From: HXMU1420-2 sp040830545
GTDB lineage: Bacteria; Pseudomonadota; Alphaproteobacteria; Rhodobacterales; Rhodobacteraceae
DNA length: 27,888 bases
Direction of reading: 5' to 3'
NCBI GenBank assembly: GCA_040830545.1
Contig: JBFOMB010000116.1
Location: 1 to 27,888 of the forward strand
The position numbers and the translations under genes are program-made. Below, one piece after another: positions 25,203 to 27,888 of this stretch (the first letter of the stretch is position 1; each line of letters opens with the position of its first letter). The notes below the pieces were generated by a model, which was not told where the DNA came from, made no database searches, and was given only the letters and a program-made list of their open reading frames with translations.

Positions 25203-26960
25203 ATGAAACCCGCTACACAGACGGATATGCGATTCCCGCTCCGTCTCAAGTTTTTCATCTTCGCGTCGCTTCTGGCAGTGGCGCCGCTGGGCATGGTTGC
25301 GCAGAATCTGACCCAACTGACGCGGGACGAGTTGAAGAGCGTTGCAAACGAGGATCTGACCACGGTCGCCGCGCAGTTGCGCGAAGCATTTGACAGCACC
25401 TTTGCCGGGCGATGGCTGTCGCCGCTGATGGTGATCCGTAACGGCGTGGACAGCAATGAACTGGGTGTGCCGCAAAAGATTTCCCTGCTGACACTGGGGC
25501 TGCAAGAGCTGCCTCAGGTGGTTGCCCTGCAGCTGTCAGTCGAAGGCACCGACCTACCGATTCTCGTAACCAACGAGGCTTTTGCCCAGAAATTGGCCGC
25601 CGCCGGACTGGACCCGGTGCAAGTGCTGACGACACCGCCGGACCTGATCAAATCCATCGAAGGCACGGGTAAACTTGGCAAGCCGTTGGTTGGGCAGCTC
25701 GGACCAACCGGCGACTGGATTGCGACCATCGCCATTCCTCTGACCGGGCAGATTGCAGGGCGTCGCGTGACCATGGCCGCGAAAATCGAGCTCAGCGCAC
25801 TAAGCCAGATGGTGCAGGATCACCCCTTTGCCCAAAGGGGTGAGATTACGGTGATCGACCCAGCAGGTCGCACGGTACTGGAACCCGAACCACGCGCCTT
25901 GTCGGATCGCGATATTGTCACATCGGCCATGCCGCTCATCGTGGCAGGTGCGCGTGCCGATGCGCTGCAGCCCTATACCCGGCCCGATGGCACCGCGATG
26001 CTGGGCGCTTACGCTTTCCCGGACACGTTTCAATGGGCGATCGTGACCGAATTGTCCGAAGAAAACGCCTATGCGGTGGTCAATCAGATCACCCGGCAGA
26101 TCCTGATCGTTGGTTCGGTCGGCTTTCTGGCGGCCGCGATTGGCGCGCTGATCTTCGCTCGGCAGCTGACCCATCCGATCCTGCAAATCGGGTCTGTAGC
26201 GCAACAGGTCGGCGAAGGTAACTTCAGTGCCCGCGTGAAAGACGTCCGCGCGCGGGATGAAATCGGCGACCTTGCCAAACGCTTCAACGCCATGATCGCG
26301 CAACTGGCCGAACGTCTGGAACTGATGAAATTCGTTTCGCGCGGAACCATGACCGCGATTCAGGCCGCGGACGAAGACGGGATGAGCCGGGGCGGACAGC
26401 GACGGCGCGTATCCGTGATTTTCACCGACATTCGCGGATACACCGAGTTTTCCGAACGCGTCCCGCCCGAGGTCGTGATTGAGGCGCTCAATCAGTATTT
26501 CGACGTCCAGTCCGACATCGTGGAAGCGCATGGCGGGGACATCGACAAGTTTGTCGGCGATGCGCTGGTCGCGGTGTTCGAAGGTGATGACATGGAATCC
26601 CGCGCCGTGTCCTGCTGCGTTAGCATTGCCGAGGCCATGCAGGGACTGTTGGAAAAATACCCGGACTACAATCTGCACGTGGGCGTTGGCATCGCCTCAG
26701 GCGAAGTGGTCATGGGGGCCATGGGGGCAAAGGAACGTATGGACTTCACCGTGCTGGGGTCGACCGTGAACCTTTCCGCGCGCCTGTGCGGCAAGGCCGA
26801 TCCGGGGCAAGTGCTGCTTGACCGCGCAACGAAGGAGGCAGCCAAAAACCTGCCCGACGTCCAGTTCGATGAACTGCCGCCCATCCCACTGAAGGGTTAT
26901 GCCGATCCGGTCCCAAACTACGCTGCATCCCGCCGGGCGTCAGATACAGAAACAGCCTGA
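25203..26960 (+). CDS. Membrane class III adenylate cyclase with dCache-like sensor and HAMP
   Basis: A 585-residue membrane receptor cyclase making cAMP from ATP. TM1 is about residues 13-33 (KFFIFASLLAVAPLGMV). The periplasmic part (about 35-298) looks like a dCache domain, with GEITVIDPAGRTVLEPEP and GAYAFPDTFQWAIVTELSEE typical of its distal half. TM2 is about 299-320, HAMP about 321-375 (THPILQIGSVAQQVGEGNFS), and the cyclase domain about 400-565. Metal-binding Asp409 (FTDIRGYT) and Asp453 (GDALVAVF), adenine-selecting Lys449 and Thr516 (DFTVLG), Asn523 and Arg527 (VNLSARL) are all present, so it should be an active class IIIb-like adenylate cyclase. It follows the PKD gene after 132 bp on the same strand. 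ATG 25203 follows a weak CGGGG; ATG 25227 is possible. Confidence 0.93.
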   Translation: MKPATQTDMRFPLRLKFFIFASLLAVAPLGMVAQNLTQLTRDELKSVANEDLTTVAAQLREAFDSTFAGRWLSPLMVIRNGVDSNELGVPQKISLLTLGLQELPQVVALQLSVEGTDLPILVTNEAFAQKLAAAGLDPVQVLTTPPDLIKSIEGTGKLGKPLVGQLGPTGDWIATIAIPLTGQIAGRRVTMAAKIELSALSQMVQDHPFAQRGEITVIDPAGRTVLEPEPRALSDRDIVTSAMPLIVAGARADALQPYTRPDGTAMLGAYAFPDTFQWAIVTELSEENAYAVVNQITRQILIVGSVGFLAAAIGALIFARQLTHPILQIGSVAQQVGEGNFSARVKDVRARDEIGDLAKRFNAMIAQLAERLELMKFVSRGTMTAIQAADEDGMSRGGQRRRVSVIFTDIRGYTEFSERVPPEVVIEALNQYFDVQSDIVEAHGGDIDKFVGDALVAVFEGDDMESRAVSCCVSIAEAMQGLLEKYPDYNLHVGVGIASGEVVMGAMGAKERMDFTVLGSTVNLSARLCGKADPGQVLLDRATKEAAKNLPDVQFDELPPIPLKGYADPVPNYAASRRASDTETA

Positions 26961-26976
26961 TACATACGCTACCGCA

Positions 26977-26997
26977 GCCCCGGACTTGATCCGGGGC
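26977..26997. repeat. Alphaproteobacterial palindromic element / bidirectional terminator
   Basis: GCCCCGGA, loop CTTGA, TCCGGGGC: a perfect 8-bp stem. Palindromes built on CCCCGGACTTGATCCGGGG are scattered between genes in many alphaproteobacterial genomes. Here it lies between two convergent genes (stops at 26960 and 27015), so it may terminate transcription from both sides. Confidence 0.65.
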
Positions 26998-27014
26998 CTC
27001 GGATCAAACCTGCG

Positions 27015-27407
27015 CTACAGCGGTTTGCCCAGGACCCAGAACGTCCAGACCCAAATCATCGCCACATAAGTCAGCTGATGCAGGAATTGGTCAAACCCGA
27101 ACGCGCGCCAGAATGCGGCCTGATCCGGGGCCAGCTTTTTCTTGTCGGAATAGCTGCCTTTCCAATAGTCGATGTGGAAATGCGCGATCCACTCGGCCAC
27201 CACCAGCACGATCAACGCCAACATCGGCGTCCCGGTCATCAATAGAACGATCACCGATCCGATCGCATGCACACCAGCATGCTGCGCACGCCCCCAATGC
27301 ATGTAGATACCCCGACCAGACAGCATCTTGGGGGTCTGCAAATAAAAATCTGCAAACAGATGCTTCACCTGCAACAGCAGGATCAGCACTAGGAGGGTTG
27401 AAATCAT
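27015..27407 (-). CDS. DUF3307 family membrane protein
   Basis: A 130-residue, mostly hydrophobic protein of the DUF3307 type. It has an N-terminal helix (LLVLILLLQVKHLFADFYLQ), a middle pair of helices (VHAIGSVIVLLM and LALIVLVVAEWIAHFHIDYW) and a C-terminal helix (YVAMIWVWTFWVL). The conserved polar residues inside or next to helices (KHLFADFYLQ, AEWIAHFHIDYWKG, FDQFLHQLTY) are characteristic of the family. Function is unknown. It stands alone, convergent with the cyclase. The ATG at 27407 has no strong Shine-Dalgarno, but the protein starts at the first helix and no other start fits better. Confidence 0.85.
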   Translation of the reverse strand: MISTLLVLILLLQVKHLFADFYLQTPKMLSGRGIYMHWGRAQHAGVHAIGSVIVLLMTGTPMLALIVLVVAEWIAHFHIDYWKGSYSDKKKLAPDQAAFWRAFGFDQFLHQLTYVAMIWVWTFWVLGKPL

Positions 27408-27613
27408 GAGCTTGACCCAAATCCCGACTGTGGTTCCCCAAATCAGAACTTAGGAACAAATTGCGCAGGCTTCAATCTTGAGCTTGAAATTCCATCGGCA
27501 AGTCTTTTCTCAAGCATTGCGTCGCGCCCCTGACGTTGCAATTATGGGCAAGTTTCGGGACACGCACCGCTGCACTTGGGTGCTGCGGCACGACAAGACC
27601 GGGGAGCGGATCA

Positions 27614-27888
27614 ATAGAACGCACACTCTTTGGCTTCATCTGGAAGTACTCAAAGCGGGATCAGATCATCCTGCTGATGGTCACGTTGACCCTGTTCCCG
27701 CTCCAATACCTGACGCTGGAATTGCCCAAGCGCATCATCAATGATGCCATCGGTGCACAGTCCTCGACCATCGACATAATGGGGTACGAGATTGATCAGA
27801 TCAATTTTCTGATCGCGCTGTGTTTTGGGTTCCTGTTCGCGGTCGCTGCGCACGGCCTGATGAAAATGCGCATCAACACGATGAAAGG
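27614..27888 (+). CDS. ABC exporter permease/ATPase, N-terminal part only (runs off the window)
   Basis: The last 275 bases encode the first membrane segments of an ABC transporter: ERTLFGFIWKYSKRDQIILL, then ELPKRIINDAIGA, then a second helix FLIALCFGFLFAVAAHG followed by LMKMRINTMK. This matches the N-terminus of a family of fused ABC exporters in alphaproteobacteria that usually start MEx-LF-xIWxxSKxxQ (from memory). No ATG, GTG or TTG stands at the expected place: the codon before Glu-Arg-Thr-Leu is ATA at 27614, seven bases after GGGGAG. The only upstream in-frame alternative is TTG at 27536, which would add 26 residues without family resemblance. The 206 bp before it, back to the DUF3307 start, show no clear gene. 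Substrate unknown; the ATPase lies outside the window. Confidence 0.75.
   Translation, partial: MERTLFGFIWKYSKRDQIILLMVTLTLFPLQYLTLELPKRIINDAIGAQSSTIDIMGYEIDQINFLIALCFGFLFAVAAHGLMKMRINTMK

Noticed and set aside
27391..27453. 15-codon + strand ORF (ATG 27406) after a perfect AGGAGG
   Set aside because: A leader peptide ahead of the ABC gene was considered, but the Shine-Dalgarno lies antisense within the DUF3307 gene and there is no attenuator hairpin or regulatory codon run.
27478..27744. 88-codon + strand ORF overlapping the ABC exporter start
   Set aside because: Out of frame with the clear ABC N-terminus and without family resemblance.

Overview
The window (27,888 bp, GC-rich) looks like chromosomal DNA of a marine-type Rhodobacterales (Roseobacter-group) alphaproteobacterium. 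This is inferred from gene content: a heterotetrameric sarcosine oxidase operon, an IolC with a C-terminal DUF2090 domain, a GlxA-type AraC regulator, and a palindrome of a kind widespread in alphaproteobacteria. No database search was possible. I saw no rRNA, tRNA, insertion sequence, prophage or CRISPR array. Genes are packed tightly and no gene-free stretch exceeds about 210 bp.

Left part (1-2801, + strand): an operon with the end of a two-cupin protein, a MetE/UROD-superfamily methyltransferase-like protein that keeps all four zinc ligands, and an alpha/beta hydrolase overlapping it by 4 bp. A perfect 10-bp hairpin separates it from the convergent operon. Next (2873-7555, - strand) comes a TetR regulator, a periplasmic adaptor and an RND efflux permease, with no outer-membrane factor. 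A small four-helix DoxX-like protein diverges at 7606. Then iolC (TTG start, kinase plus DUF2090) and iolB form a two-gene myo-inositol catabolism unit without iolD, iolE or iolG nearby.

Middle part (10877-17640): a - strand operon soxB / flavin-split-barrel (PPOX) protein / soxD / soxA / soxG, with a divergent GlxA-family regulator 64 bp upstream. The operon should oxidatively demethylate sarcosine or a related N-methylated amine using folate, FAD, FMN and NAD. The delta subunit has lost three of the four residues that bind zinc in characterised enzymes, and the PPOX gene is not a normal member of this operon. Both suggest a divergent copy.

Right part (17777-26960, + strand): three consecutive genes that look like one surface-to-cytoplasm unit. 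The first is an exported LysM/FecR/Ig-like protein. The second is a 1631-residue exported protein with an unrecognised N-terminal region and 15 PKD repeats. The third is a membrane class III adenylate cyclase with a dCache-like periplasmic sensor and HAMP domain. This trio is the best candidate for an undescribed system: an envelope or adhesion apparatus coupled to cAMP signalling. The window closes with a convergent DUF3307 membrane protein and the first 91 codons of an ABC exporter whose best-placed start codon appears to be ATA.
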